The position numbers and the translations under genes were made by a program. The notes under the pieces are model-generated. The model had not been told where the DNA came from and did no database searches. It was given only the letters and a program-made list of their open reading frames with translations. This document shows, piece after piece, positions 22,471-34,100 of a stretch of DNA of 64,000 nt (position 1 is its first letter; every line of letters begins with the position of its first letter). This stretch comes from Euonymus europaeus. Its lineage: Eukaryota > Streptophyta > Magnoliopsida > Celastrales > Celastraceae. The stretch lies in contig OY756961.1 of NCBI GenBank assembly GCA_963580455.1, positions 23,293,001-23,357,000 of the forward strand, read 5' to 3'.

Positions 22471-23800
22471 CTAAAGTTTCTATAAAAAATTTAGAGGATT
22501 TATCAAAATCAAACAAAAAAAACCAAAAATTTAGATGATCAGATGATTTCTCAAACTTGTCAAGAATTAGAGGATTTTACAAAACTCACCAAAACAATTC
22601 AGAATAGTTTTTTAAATTATGCAAAAAAAAATTCAGAGGTTTTCTTACCCAGAATTAAGAGGATTTTCGCAAAAGTCACCAAAACGGCTAGAAATTGTTG
22701 TGGTATGATTTTTTTTGAAATATGAATTGAGCTTTATTATAATATTATTCTCATAAGTTATTGATTTTGGTTGTTAGTTAGCAATGTAATAAAATATTGA
22801 TATTTATATTGGATAGATTTTGTTGATGCACAAGTGTTTGATTGTTGATTTCGATAATATAGTGATTCACAGATTTTAATGCATATGCACAAGTTACTAA
22901 TTCAAGTAAATTTTTTGCATGTGAGTGCACTTGATTTTCAAGAAATAAAAAAAGATTGGTTGATCAACTCTTCACTTTGGTTCATCAAAAGATATATTTT
23001 AGAGTGTATTTTGTTAAATATATTATTTTTATCAGGGATATATAGGTTTTATTTTATATTGATAATGAAATATTACCACAAATTGACTATATATTTCGGA
23101 TTCGCTACTAAAATCTTATGTCCCAGGTAATCAATTCCAAAGCTCGGATTCGTTAAATCCCAACGGACTCAAGGAATGGATTCGCTACTAAAATCTTAAA
23201 TATCTCAAATGTTAAATCCTATGGTACTAACTATTAAACCCTAATAGGTTTCTGACTTCTTTTAAACTGGGTGAAAATGGATCACATAGGTGTGCATGAA
23301 TGATATCTAATTTAATAAATTTTTAATTATTATTACGTTGATTTCGTATAAGAATAAATTATAAATTTATAAGTATAATTTATTATAAGTACAAATATAA
23401 ATTATTATTCATTTTATTTCAAATATAAATAAAAAAAAGTGTGTTAAATATTAAATATAATATAAAATAAAAATAAAACTCACAAAATTAAATGTCACAA
23501 AATAGAAAGAAAAGATGCAAAAAAAAGAGAGGAAAAGAACAACTCTATCGCTGTGAATAAAATTTCATTTTGGAGCTTTACATATGGAAGAGACATAATT
23601 TAAGTTTTTAAAATTTTGTAAATAAGATTTTTTTATTTTTCAATTTTTTTTTCAATATGATAAGTCTGTATTGGGTTAAACTTGGGGTCCCCGGTCCCCC
23701 TAAAGAATCCCGATTTATTTATTTATCGTTTTCAAGGGAAGTTCACGAGTCCCGCCCATCTCGCCATGATCCGTTGTAACCGACTAAAGCGCTGCATCTA
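22471..23800. other. AT-rich intergenic DNA upstream of a SKP1-like gene
   Basis: More ATTTAGAGGATT-like units appear to about 22700, followed by unremarkable AT-rich DNA. A 22-base phrase, starting GATTCGCTACTAAAATCTTA, occurs at about 23100 and 23179. No gene is supported. Confidence 0.5.
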
Positions 23801-23807
23801 CACTCCT

Positions 23808-23817
23808 CTATATATAC
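23808..23817 (+). promoter_or_regulatory. TATA box of SKP1-like gene 1
   Basis: CTATATATAC lies 78-87 bases before the ATG at 23895, with a pyrimidine-rich leader (CCCCATTTCTTCTTCAG) between. This spacing fits a short plant 5'UTR. Confidence 0.7.
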
Positions 23818-23894
23818 CTTTCCGATATCCCCATTTCTTCTTCAGAACTCCAGAAGAAAATTTCTAAAGCTTCCACAATTCCAAAACCCTAACA

Positions 23895-24431
23895 ATGTCT
23901 ATAACCCCCACCACCACTCAACTACTAGCTGTCACCGAAACCATCAAGAAACTCACCCTGACCATCAAGAAAATCACCGTGAAAGCCTCCGATGGTGTTC
24001 TTGTTGACATCAACGAGTCTTTCGCCATGGAAATTCCAGCAATCAAGACTTACTTTGGAGAAAAAGCTGATGTCAACAACATTGCTCCTCTTCCTCTCGA
24101 CGTTCCTAGCGATTTGCTCTCGCGAATTGTCGCCTATGTTGAGGATCCTGTTGCCAAGTCTACCGATAAAGAAGAGTTGAAGGCGTTTAATAAGAAGTTC
24201 GTGGAGGAGAAAAGCGATGATGAACTCAAGAAGATGTTAATTGCTGCAAGTGATCTCGAAATCGAAGTCTTGAAGGAAGTGCTGGTTCAGGGCGTTGCAG
24301 ATCGGATCAAGAACAAGAGTGTGGAGTATGTGAGGAAGTTCTTTGGGATTGAAAATGATTTCACGGCTGAGGAGGAAGAGGAGTATCGCAAAGAGTATTC
24401 GTGGGCGTTTGAAGGTGTCGAAGCGGATTGA
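23895..24431 (+). CDS. SKP1-like protein (ASK family), copy 1
   Basis: 178 residues, intronless. SKP1 proteins link F-box substrate receptors to CUL1 in SCF ubiquitin ligases. The N-terminal POZ half (about 20-85) includes KKITVKASDG and a weakly conserved PLPLDVPSDLLSRIVAYVED. The C-terminal SKP1 half includes KSDDELKKMLIAASDLEIE and ends NDFTAEEEEEYRKEYSWAFE, the family's F-box-binding tail. The canonical KGKTPEEIRKTFNI segment reads KNKSVEYVRKFFGI here, so it is a divergent member. N-terminal residues 1-17 (Thr-rich) are extra compared with a typical 160-residue SKP1. A TATA box and leader upstream argue for a live gene. No other ATG is better placed. Confidence 0.92.
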   Translation: MSITPTTTQLLAVTETIKKLTLTIKKITVKASDGVLVDINESFAMEIPAIKTYFGEKADVNNIAPLPLDVPSDLLSRIVAYVEDPVAKSTDKEELKAFNKKFVEEKSDDELKKMLIAASDLEIEVLKEVLVQGVADRIKNKSVEYVRKFFGIENDFTAEEEEEYRKEYSWAFEGVEAD

Positions 24432-24936
24432 ATGTTAGTTGCAGGACTATTGGTTCAGGTTTGCTTGGTTTAATTAGGCCTTAAAATCAGGTTCTAATGT
24501 AGTGATTGAAATTGTTAATCAGGGTTCCAGACATTCAACATCGATTTGTTAATGATTTTTTGTGCTCATATAATGAATTTCTGTTGTAGCTTTTATTCTT
24601 TAGTTTTATTCTTTTTTTTGTTGTTCGTTCATTGATTTCAAACTCTACTCAATTCAAGCACCATCAGTGATTGCATTCAGGTTGTATAGGAGTGATTGTA
24701 ATTCTTAGGGTTTCAGATTTTCTTCTTCGCATTTCTGCCTTGCAAGTTATTCATTTGAAGGGGATCATTTCAGATTGTCCACCAGATGCAGTCTATCGAT
24801 AACCGGGTCCTTTATAGAGTTTGTTCGCAGGGCATCTTCACAAGTGTGGTGAAAAAAAATATTCCTATAGTGAACGAAAGCAATAAAACATATTAAGCAA
24901 TAAATAATTGTGAACAATAAAAGATTAGCAAATAAT
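24432..24936 (+). other. 3' flank of SKP1-like gene 1
   Basis: Contains the probable 3'UTR and T-rich downstream DNA. No gene is seen. It ends at the target site of the LINE insertion. Confidence 0.5.
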
Positions 24937-25786
24937 AAAATACGCATATTATGGTTAATTGGGCTGCAATTCCTTCACTCATTTTCTCAAGGTTGTATTG
25001 CTGGTTGTCCTACTTGAATACCAAATTCCCATATCATGGCTGGCAACTTGAGCAATCATCTGAGGTGGTGAAGTCTTGGAAATCTGTTAACCTTGGGATG
25101 CGGAACAGAAATCTACAATGGTCCAATCCGCCTACTGGATATTTCAAATGGAATGTTGACGGCTCAGCAATGGGGAAACCTGGGGCAGCTGGAATTGGAG
25201 GAGTTCTAAGGGATGATTCAGGATCGTATCTCTGTGTGTTTTCTTGTTGCATTGGTATAGCTGACTCTAATGAGGCAGAGTTCAGAGCAATATTGAAGGC
25301 TTTGGTTTTATCTTTGGATTGGATGAGGAGTGCTGACAATTTTCAGAGGAAAATTATCATTGAGACAGACTCTAGAAGTGCTTTAGCTTGGTCGGTGGAT
25401 GGTGATGATAGCCCATGGAAGTACAGGCAAATCTCCAACTCAATCGACGCTATCAAGTTGCTGCTGGTAAATGTAGAAATAAGACATATTCTAAGAGAGG
25501 AAAATTATGTGGCTGATTTACTAGCCAAGAATGGGGTAGGCAGACAGTCTGATATGGTCATGAGGTTTTAATTTCGGTTGTATAAAACAATGTTTGCTTC
25601 TGGTTTGGCTTTGCTGGTTGTTGTTTTGTTTTATTTTATCTTTTTGTCTTGATCATTGTCTTCTTCTTGAAGGCTTTCTATTGTTCATTGGTTTTTCTCC
25701 GCCATTGGTGAGGTTTGTTTCAATATATTCTGTGACTTAGCGGTTTTATCAAAAAATAAAATAAAAATAAAAAAAATACGCATATT
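24937..25786 (+). mobile_element. 5'-truncated LINE insertion with target site duplication
   Basis: The insert (24951-25772) is flanked by the exact direct repeat AAAATACGCATATT (24937-24950 and 25773-25786). It ends in an A-rich tail with AAAATAAAA units, and its only coding content is the 3'-terminal RNase H region of a plant L1-like LINE. Target-primed reverse transcription produces this arrangement: 5' truncation, A-tail and a target duplication of about 14 bp. Confidence 0.9.
24951..25571 (+). pseudogene. LINE-derived RNase H domain fragment (RVT_3 type)
   Basis: 206 codons that open exactly at the truncation point, so the ATG is fortuitous. Residues about 66-195 form an RNase H fold: KWNVDGSAMGKPGAAGIGGV with the first catalytic Asp, AEFRAILKAL with the Glu, and ETDSRSALAW with the next Asp. 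NYVADLLAKNG closes the domain. The frame is open, but the reverse transcriptase is missing and no host promoter is evident, so it is a dead-on-arrival fragment and not a gene. Confidence 0.85.
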
Positions 25787-27556
25787 CACATTTGCATAAA
25801 CAAGCTGTTTTTATAGGCAATATAAGGTTGTTACTGGCCCGTGACCTAGTCGGGTAGAGTAACCAAGTCCAAAAGTTTGGCCCATAAGATGTCTACAAGT
25901 AGAAAGGACCCTCACCTTGAAAGGGATTGTGTTTTGTGTTTAAAGATATGCGTTTGTTTGACAGAGTTTATAACCTGAGTTATAAGTTCACTTTTTATTT
26001 GTACATTAACAGTCTATCTAAAGTTCTCTCAATAAACTCTTACCAACTGGTCATCGGAGCTCGGTACGGCATTGTCGTCTAGTATTCGCTTGATGATCTT
26101 CTTTGTGATCGTTGCAGTTGTTGTTGGTGGCGTCGATTGACATAGCATGTTGTATATTCCAACGTCTACAAAATTGAACATAAATGCACTGAATCCAACA
26201 TGTCCATGTAGTGTGTGTGAGCTATGTATGTTCGTATACCGATCAAAGGAATGAGAAAGAATTCTTAACAGAGCTATACAAGTAGGCAGTAACTTCTGAA
26301 AAAGTATGTAGGGACAAGTATCAAAAAACACTTCTATTTTCAGTTTTGGGCCAATTAAGCCTCGATATTTTTGTTTCAAAATATTTAACTTTTTATAAAT
26401 CAAAAGCATAATTAATTTTTTTTTCTTCCAATTTTATCTTTATTCTCATTTTTTGACTAATAGCTTAATAATTGCACAAATTAATTAGATTTTCATTTTT
26501 AAAAAATAAAAGTATGCACCATACTAAATGGCCAGCTAAGTCATTACATATTCCTTTCCTTTTCAATACAAAAGATTGTGAAAAATGGGGAAAAGAAAAT
26601 ATTGATTAATAAGGGTATTTTAATTTAGTGCATTTATTTTTTATTAATATTAGGGCTATTTAGGCTTCATTTGGCAGACAATTTTCAAAGTAGCATATAT
26701 GTTTGTTCAAATGTTATCATATATATTGGTGAGAATTTACATATGGGGGCATTTTCATTCTATCTAATTAAATTAATTATAATTATTGAGTTTTTGGTAA
26801 TTTGGCTAAGCAAAAATGATTGTAGTTTTGTTCAAAAAAATTACAATTGTCTGAAAATGCTTATTTTAGGGATGCTTGGCCCATGAGTTGGGGAGCGGTC
26901 TGAACTCCTGTTTGGCGCGAATACCTTTCATGTGTTCGGAGGGTTTCCCTCTTTCTAAACCCTTGAAAATAAGGGGTTCGCTATTGTATTAAATATAAAG
27001 TTACAATAACACCCTTATTACAAAGAAACAAAATTATACATAATTTTTTTAACCAACCCCTCCCAACACATTATGTATCTGAAAATTCCAAACGTACATA
27101 GAAGTATGTTGTCCATAATATCCATAGTGAGTGGAGGTGAAAATTTGAATATTTAAACTTTGATTTTGGAGTCAAAATCAATGGTGGTGATGATGAACAC
27201 ATCAACTATGTACACTTTATAGACAAAAAAGTTATGGATGACTAATATTACCGTTATGTATCTAGTAGGGGGTTTACTCTTATAAATCTCTCTCAACCTT
27301 CATGTGAAGTACAACCTTAGAGATAATTTCAAAAATTTATTAGAAATTATTTGACTATAATTGACATGTTACTAAAAATTGTCAAATTAAAATGACTATT
27401 TGGTAAGTGACTGGCGTTAATAGCTTTCTTAATTGTTTTACAAAAATTTTAAACAATTGTTATTTAAAAATGGAGGGAGCATAACTAAAAAAAGTAAAAG
27501 TGAGTTTTTATTATTTATTTATTTATAACTTCAACCAATAAGGAAACTAAAGTAAC
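25787..27556. other. Intergenic DNA between the LINE and a MITE
   Basis: AT-rich sequence with no recognisable domain on either strand. A 126-codon minus-strand frame at 26029-26409 has no family resemblance. Most of the interval consists of A/T runs. Confidence 0.5.
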
Positions 27557-27914
27557 TTAGAGCATGTCGAATGCACCATCTTTTTCAAGCACTCCAAATT
27601 GTCATATTAGGTCCCACCTATATTACACATAATTGGGTCCTACTTACTTATCTATATCAGCAAAACACATATTCCAATATAATCATATCAACAAAACGCA
27701 TTTTTCAATACAATTTTTTCACTTTTCATTCACCAACACTCCAAATATCAAGTTTCAACAACATCTCTCTCATATTTTTATACCATTTTTCACTTTTTTC
27801 TATCATTCTACACATCTTTCAATACAATTTTTTCAAATTTTTTCAAATCACTCTCTCTATACACTCCAAAATTTTCCAGCACTCTAAATTGGTTTAGCAT
27901 TGCACTTGCTCTAA
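27557..27914. mobile_element. MITE upstream of SKP1-like gene 2
   Basis: The left end TTAGAGCATGTCGAATGC and the inverted right end TTAGAGCAAGTGCAATGC match at 15 of 18 positions. The 358-bp body is non-coding, with repeated ATTTTTCAATACAATTTTTT phrases. It resembles the common plant MITEs that begin GAGCA. It ends about 60 bases upstream of the SKP1-like promoter. Confidence 0.7.
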
Positions 27915-27974
27915 CACACATTTCTTGAATTCTGGTACATTCATTTCCATTTTACGAAATTGCCAGTGCACTCC

Positions 27975-27983
27975 TATTTAAAG
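27975..27983 (+). promoter_or_regulatory. TATA box of SKP1-like gene 2
   Basis: TATTTAAAG, 47-55 bases before the ATG at 28030. The closeness implies a very short leader. Confidence 0.65.
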
Positions 27984-28029
27984 ACCCTGTGCAACCCTGC
28001 ACACACTACCCTACAAGAACAAAGCGACG

Positions 28030-28548
28030 ATGACGATTTCGGAGGAAACCAAGAAAATCGAACTTAAGGCGGCGGGCGGCGAGGTCTTCGAGGTTGATAA
28101 GGAGGTGGCTTTTGAATCGCTCACCTTGAAAGCCTATTTCGACGTTGGATCCGCCGCTAAGGACAATGCCATACCACTCCCCAACGTCTCCGCTAGGGCT
28201 CTGTCCAAGATCATTGTCTACTGCAAGAAGCGCGTTGATCTCCGGGTCCGATCTTCGGCGCCCGGGGCAAAGAAGGAAGAGAGCGAGAAAGAAGGCACGG
28301 AATTTGACAGGGAGTTCTTGAGGGAGCTTACCATCGATGAACTCAAGGAGTTGATCATGGCAGCAAACTATCTCGACATGAAGGAATTCCTCGAAATTCT
28401 GAGCCAGGAAGCCGCGGAACGTATCAAGAACAAGAGTGTCGCGTACGTGCGTGCCTTCTTTGGTATCGAAAGCGACTTCACGGCAGAGGAGGAGGCTCGG
28501 ATTCGGGAGGAGAATCCGTGGGCGTTTGAGGGCGTGGAAGAAGACTGA
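28030..28548 (+). CDS. SKP1-like protein (ASK family), copy 2
   Basis: 172 residues, intronless. The POZ half (about 8-75) is closer to canonical SKP1 than copy 1: KKIELKAAGGEVFEVDKEVA, IPLPNVSARALSKIIVYCKK. The C-terminal half has FLRELTIDELKELIMAANYL and ends SDFTAEEEARIREENPWAFE. A charged insert (APGAKKEESEKEG, about 79-91) lies where SKP1 proteins have a variable linker. Both copies share the unusual RIKNKSVxYVRxFFGIE block and the GVExD end, so they are paralogues specific to this lineage. Codon use here is much more GC-rich than in copy 1. Function inferred: adaptor in SCF ubiquitin ligases. Confidence 0.93.
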   Translation: MTISEETKKIELKAAGGEVFEVDKEVAFESLTLKAYFDVGSAAKDNAIPLPNVSARALSKIIVYCKKRVDLRVRSSAPGAKKEESEKEGTEFDREFLRELTIDELKELIMAANYLDMKEFLEILSQEAAERIKNKSVAYVRAFFGIESDFTAEEEARIREENPWAFEGVEED

Positions 28549-29463
28549 GTAATCAATCTATATCCTAGTGTTGTTAATTTTGTTGGTAAAGAAAGGACTT
28601 TGGACTTGATGTGCAGTTTCATTAGAAAGTTAGGTTTAGGGGATTTTGTTGATTGCAAGATGTCTTGCATGATGGTTTTGATGTCCTGGATTGCAGAAAT
28701 TGTGGACGTGGATAATGTTTAGCAAATGGAATGAACTATGGTTTTTGAATGGGCTTGATTCATTTCTTTCAATTATTATTATTTTTCCTTTTGCGCTTTT
28801 ACTTGTTTTTGGCTTCTCCCTGTTGAACTGACGCCTTCTAGCGGCCAAACTCCAAAGGGACTTTGGTGCCCAAGTCAAATGATGGAATCAAGAAATCCCA
28901 AAGTAAGAAAAGTATGCATGAAAGTTTGAATGGACTACGAAAACCCTGTGTTTGTTCAGGGGCTTGAATCGAACAGAAAAACAAACTGATAGCAGCAAAG
29001 CTGTTCATGGCTCGAATCGAACCGAAAGGCAAAAACAAAACAAAACCATAAGAAGGGGTAGCGTTAATCATACTCAAAAACAAATTCTTCATACAAATAT
29101 TAACGCAAACTCAAACACCATCATTTGAGAAACTGCAGTTAATCATTGGATTATTACAATAATTCGATATTCCTTGCAAACGCCCTTCCAATCATTGTTA
29201 AAGAAAGCAAACTTAATTATAGTAACTAACATCCTTTTGGTCTACCATAAAAGAGCAGCAAATAAAGGAAGGAGGATACAATTATCACAATCTAAAAGCA
29301 AAACACAAACCCATAGATGATACGGCTGCCTCACATTTGACCCCGTGAAACCACCACTTTTTACTAATAGCTACAGGACACAACACCACTGGGATTCATC
29401 TTAGAGACTTAGACCATCAGATGCTTCGACAAGCAATCTCAATTACCTAGTACGCCAAACTCA
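28549..29463. other. Intergenic region between convergent genes
   Basis: Holds the 3' ends of the SKP1-like gene (+) and the NF-YC gene (-). No further gene is seen. Confidence 0.5.
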
Positions 29464-30261
29464 CTAGTCACCTTGCTGTTGTTGAGACTGCTGTTGCTGC
29501 GGTTGCGACTGTGGCCATGGCATGAAAGCAACTGGTGGTCGAGATTGTTGGGCTGAATAGAGTGATGCTTGATCAATTGGCTTCCCCATGATCATCCCTG
29601 GTGGTGCAACCGGATGCTGTGGTGGGACATAGTAATAGGGCATATCGGCAGGAGAACCCCCCACAGGAATAGTAGATTTGGTGATACCAAGTCCCTCTTC
29701 TTTCAATTCATCCCGAGGAATAATATCAACCAAGAAATCAAAGACATCAGTCCTTGAAATGGCTGCAGCAATGTCATTCTTCTGCAGTGTTCTTCTTTTG
29801 TTCTCCTCTGTGTGGATCCAAGAGCGGAGAGTTAGTTCCAAGATGAACATTTCACATGCCTTTGCAAATATGACAGGGGCCTCGGCTGAAATCATCCGGA
29901 CATCTTCATCAGCTTTCATAATTTTTTTAATTCGAGCAAGCGGGAGGCTATGATTCTTAAAATCAGTAGTTTGTTCGATCTCCTGCATTTGGTTGGCCCA
30001 GAAAATCTGAAGTTGCTGATGTTGTTGCTGCTGCTGCTGGTGGTGAAAGTGCTGTGCTTGCTGGTATGCAAGTTGGCGAGGGGAATTGGAGAATGTAGTG
30101 GGAGCCTGTGTTGAGGGAGGGACAGCTACTGCTGGTGTGCCTGACGCAACAGTGGGAGCAGTTCGGAAGGGAGGAGTAACATAGGCCATCTGACCACTAC
30201 CAGCTACAACGCCCATTGCCTGATGCTGCCGCTGTTGCTGTGTTTGTTCCGAATGATCCAT
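29464..30261 (-). CDS. Nuclear transcription factor Y subunit C (NF-YC9/NF-YC1-like)
   Basis: 265 residues in one coding exon. NF-YC pairs with NF-YB through histone folds. The dimer binds NF-YA (CCAAT boxes) or CONSTANS-type proteins, acting in flowering, light, ABA and GA responses. Residues 1-80 are Gln/Pro-rich ([13 protein letters not shown]). The histone fold spans about 105-180: [20 protein letters not shown], then [16 protein letters not shown], then [12 protein letters not shown] and [16 protein letters not shown] Pro/Gln-rich activation-type tail ends SQQQQGD. The ATG at 30261 is preceded in the mRNA by a spliced leader. Length and lack of coding introns are typical of this subfamily. 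Confidence 0.95.
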   Translation of the reverse strand: MDHSEQTQQQRQHQAMGVVAGSGQMAYVTPPFRTAPTVASGTPAVAVPPSTQAPTTFSNSPRQLAYQQAQHFHHQQQQQQHQQLQIFWANQMQEIEQTTDFKNHSLPLARIKKIMKADEDVRMISAEAPVIFAKACEMFILELTLRSWIHTEENKRRTLQKNDIAAAISRTDVFDFLVDIIPRDELKEEGLGITKSTIPVGGSPADMPYYYVPPQHPVAPPGMIMGKPIDQASLYSAQQSRPPVAFMPWPQSQPQQQQSQQQQGD

Positions 30262-33170
30262 GGCTATCTATACAAGTTTATTTTGCCCTTACCCTAAGTA
30301 GAAATGCCCTCTCATGACAATACTGTAATCCATAGAAACAAAAAACAAGATCAGAGAGTAAATTGGCCTGAATTTAAAGGTTGCATCGTACCATAAAAAG
30401 TAAACAAATTAAAAATGGCAAGAGTAGATTGCTAAATAACGCCATTGCTTCACTATACTACCAAGAATGATCTGTGATCAGATTATACGGCCTCTAATTA
30501 ATATCCTCAAGTTTTTCTGAAGAATTGAATAAATTAATGCAGAAAAAAAAATAAGGATAAAATCTTTAGACTCATCAAACAAGAAAACTTATTTCTTGTA
30601 GTTAGTGTCATAAATTTCTAGATTACACTGGAACTTAGAAGATTAATGTTTTCCATATTTGCTACTAAACTTAAAATGTATAAATCAGCACTTCACAGAA
30701 ATTCACCCCTCTTTCAGCAATGCATAGTTCTCCTCCCAAATCTTAAGCTCAAAAGTATAGCAAAGGAAGCATATAAACAAACACAAAAAATATTTTCACA
30801 GAAAGCACATAGAAATCCAGTTAAGGGAGAAAAAAGCAGATGGGAAGTAAAGCTTAGAGATTTCAATGTCTTCCATTCCATAAAATTGTTGGTTCTCCAG
30901 TAGACATATATGTGATATCTAGAAGTAAATCTCTCCTTCTTAAACACCATTTAGGACAAAATATGTACTGGACCTGGAAAAAATCTAAAAATACAAGATC
31001 ATAAGGTCATATAAAAGGATAACAGATACTAATTTATGGGCAAAAAAGAAACTATTCAAAGATGTTTTGACAGTCTGGAGACCTTTCTAAACAATACCAG
31101 CATCACATACCAAAATTGTTCTCCCTTTCAACTGTATCTGAATGCAGTCTAAACTCTAAACAAATAATTAACATTGAGAACATTTGGAAATCTCACAACC
31201 TTTTCTTGTCTGATTTCAAAGACAAATAAATCTTAAAACCTCATTTATCATAGATTTTACTTAAGATTTGATTTTTAGCCAGTAAAATATCTATAGAGGT
31301 GACAACAATGTGGAAGGAGCACTACAATAGGTCATATTGACAAGCATCGATTATCAGTTTTTCAGGTTACCAAATGTTGAAGAATAGCATCTAGAGGTTT
31401 TTTATAAGGCTGAATTCATGAGTTTTCCAAAAGAAGAAAACTAAACATATGTAAAACACACTTTCCTGGCAGAGGTTTCAGTGGAGAGAGTAATAAAATT
31501 GAGGTGGAAATAAATGCTTAGGGGAGAATTAGGCCAGGGTAGGTTTGGCTTTTGGGACAACTCTAAGTTTCCAGTAGACTTGATCATAACGATTTCAGCT
31601 CTCCAAAGCTGCCACCAAATCTTGTTCAACTCCCTCTACACCCTTTAATATATGCTCTTTCAAGTGGGGACTACAGAGTGTAGAGGGAGTTGAAAAGGGA
31701 AATTTTAGATGCATCAGGAGTGCCTTTAAGTGGATATCAGATTAATTATAATTTGGAGAGTAACGAACTACAATAAAAAAAAATGGTCCACTATTGTAAC
31801 AGTAATAGCATATAGTAATAAACAGAAAGAAATATACTAAGTGATACTCTTAAAGACTACAGCGATTTCTGAAAAGAAGCGTATAACCAATGCGATAATG
31901 ATCAATAGCAAATCTTGGCCCTCCAACTTAAAGGACTCTTTCCATACTCCAAGAAAGATTTTCATGCCTTACGTGTACAGTCCAAGTTCCCGAAACACAA
32001 AGACCGATAAAAAAATTTCCGTTGTAATCCCATCATACAATATAATTTATGAATATCAAAGAACGCAAAAATGCATTAACGCCTGGAATAAAAAACAAAT
32101 CATCTATGTTGTAACATATGGGAGGGCCTTCATCCCCTCAATCACATTCAGAACAGAAAGTATTCGATATAATTTACAAAGATCAAAGAAGGCAAAACTG
32201 CATTAAGGCCTAGAATAAAATTGAACCCACCTATGTTGGAACATATGGAGGGACTTCATCCCCACAATCACACTTTTAGACCAGAAAGTATCGAAAATCA
32301 TACTAAAGTTTGAGTGCATTTTGTTGCTGAGAAACTGAAGAAACAAAAAAATTTCAAAAGGACCAAGTTTCAAGAGGTTCTTAACTAGATATTAATATCA
32401 TTTTACTAAAGTTTTACTGGCCAAAACAAGGTATTGGGTGTGAGCATCTTTGAGTACTTTTGCCTGAAAAATAAAACTAATAGCCAAAATCAGCCCACTC
32501 ATGGGTGGTTAATTGTCAAAAACCATGGTTGGAAGTTCTACTCATTAAAAAGTTGCACCACGCGTCGTAGATGCACGGGCGCGTCATCTTTTGCTCCTCA
32601 ATCAGAGTCTACCTATCATTTCTAATACAAAATTATGCTCAATTACAGATCAAAACAGTACCAATCATATGGGAAAAAATAAAAATAAAAACGCTAAATC
32701 ATGCAGATGAAGATTACAAAATCACAAACATAACTTATTTAAATAAAAACCGATTCCCTGCACCATATCCTATAACAATCCAATAAAAAGAAATCGAATG
32801 TAAAAATATCATCTTTCTAGCTGAAATTATAAGTTGAAAAATACCAAATTGAGAAATAATAAAAACTATTAGTTAAAAACCATTTCTTTATATCGTCTCT
32901 TCGCTTTATTTTCCTCAGTCCTCACCAACCAAACTGACGCAGAATAGAACATAAATGTATTAGGGTTTTCAAAGGAAACATAAAAAAAAAACTACATAAG
33001 CATGATTCAGAGAAAAAGAACATTTACCCATGAAAGTTTATATTGGTCAATCTTGTTGGGGTAGAATTCAGTGGCAGATAAACCCCAGGAGAGGTAGAGA
33101 GAGAGGGAGAGAGAGGCTGAAAGGGTGTTTGTTGTTGGGGGAGAAATTGAGGAATCGGGACAGTGAAGCA
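30262..33170 (-). other. NF-YC spliced 5'UTR and 2.7-kb leader intron
   Basis: On the minus strand a leader exon of about 33028-33170 is rich in CTCTCTCTCC tracts and ends at a GTAAAT donor (33027-33026). A pyrimidine-rich stretch and ATTACAG acceptor at 30325-30323 lead into 30322-30262 and the ATG. The intron is AT-rich and non-coding. Spliced, the leader contains an ATG at its junction that reads only four codons. Boundaries are inferred from signals, without transcripts. Confidence 0.6.
32040..32300. repeat. 128-bp tandem duplication in the NF-YC leader intron
   Basis: A unit beginning TATAATTTA at 32040 recurs at 32168. Shared phrases are TGCATTAA, CCTATGTTG/TCTATGTTG, ACATATGG and CTTCATCCCC. 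The copies are diverged, with many substitutions, so the duplication is not recent. Confidence 0.8.
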
Positions 33171-34100
33171 TTTGAAATGAACGAGAAATTTCTGGTACTA
33201 TCTGTGAAGCGCCGCGTGTCAAGCAGTGAGAGTTTTGACTATTAAAATTGGTGCTGATATTTAACACGTGTTTAATCGCTAGTGGAAATTACATCAGAGT
33301 GGATACTTTGCGTAAACCACTGTGACGTCCGAGGAAAGGACAGGCAGTCTGAGAGGACGAAATTTCTTGAAACTTTTGAGGGTGTTTTGGGGATTTAGAC
33401 TGTAATACATTCCGGACGAGGGGGCCTGCAGTAGACAATCAATTGCAGTGCAGTGAGTCTCAAAAAGTTTTTAAACACAAAAAAAAAAAAAAAAAATCTA
33501 AAAATGATCAATGCAATTTTTTTAGTGTACATATCATCTTCACATGATGTAACTTCTTAAGGAAAAAAAAAGAAATTTATTGAAAAAATATTTATACAAG
33601 TACGATATAATATATGCCGTTAGATCAAACACTTATGTGACTTACTATTTGTCAATGATTTTTTTTGTTTGGACAACATGCTCTCCTAATTTTTTGATGT
33701 ACACCCCTTAAAAATCCAAAAAATCATAGGCTCTGTACACCCCATAACACAACTTCATTACCATCGTATCATTCCCTCTTCTCCTCACCTTCCCTCTGCA
33801 TCTTCTGTTTCAAGAACTTGGTGGCCATGGATTATGAGTTAGTTTCTCTTCGATTCTCGTCTTTGTTACTGTCTCTCGTCCTTGCGATGGACGACAAGGA
33901 AAACATTGACTTCCAATTGGAGCTCAGTCGATAAGTTCTGCGGAGTGAAAGGAACTTGGATTCCTTTGGTGGGTCTATTTTCTTGCCTCTGCGAATCCTA
34001 CTGCTCGTTTAGCCTGCATCTTTCTAGGCTAGTAGATATTATTTGTTTTGAACTACTCATATTAGTCCACGCACATATCTTCTCATAGACTTTTTGGCAA
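33171..34100. other. Upstream region of NF-YC and unassigned DNA
   Basis: NF-YC promoter lies at the left; no clear TATA box was found. At 33827-33934 (+) there is a 35-codon frame opening MDYELVSLRFSS, preceded by a CT-rich leader-like stretch. It matches nothing I recognise and is not called a gene. Confidence 0.4.

Noticed and set aside
26029..26409. 126-codon minus-strand frame
   Set aside because: No recognisable motif, AT-rich intergenic setting, no splice or promoter context.
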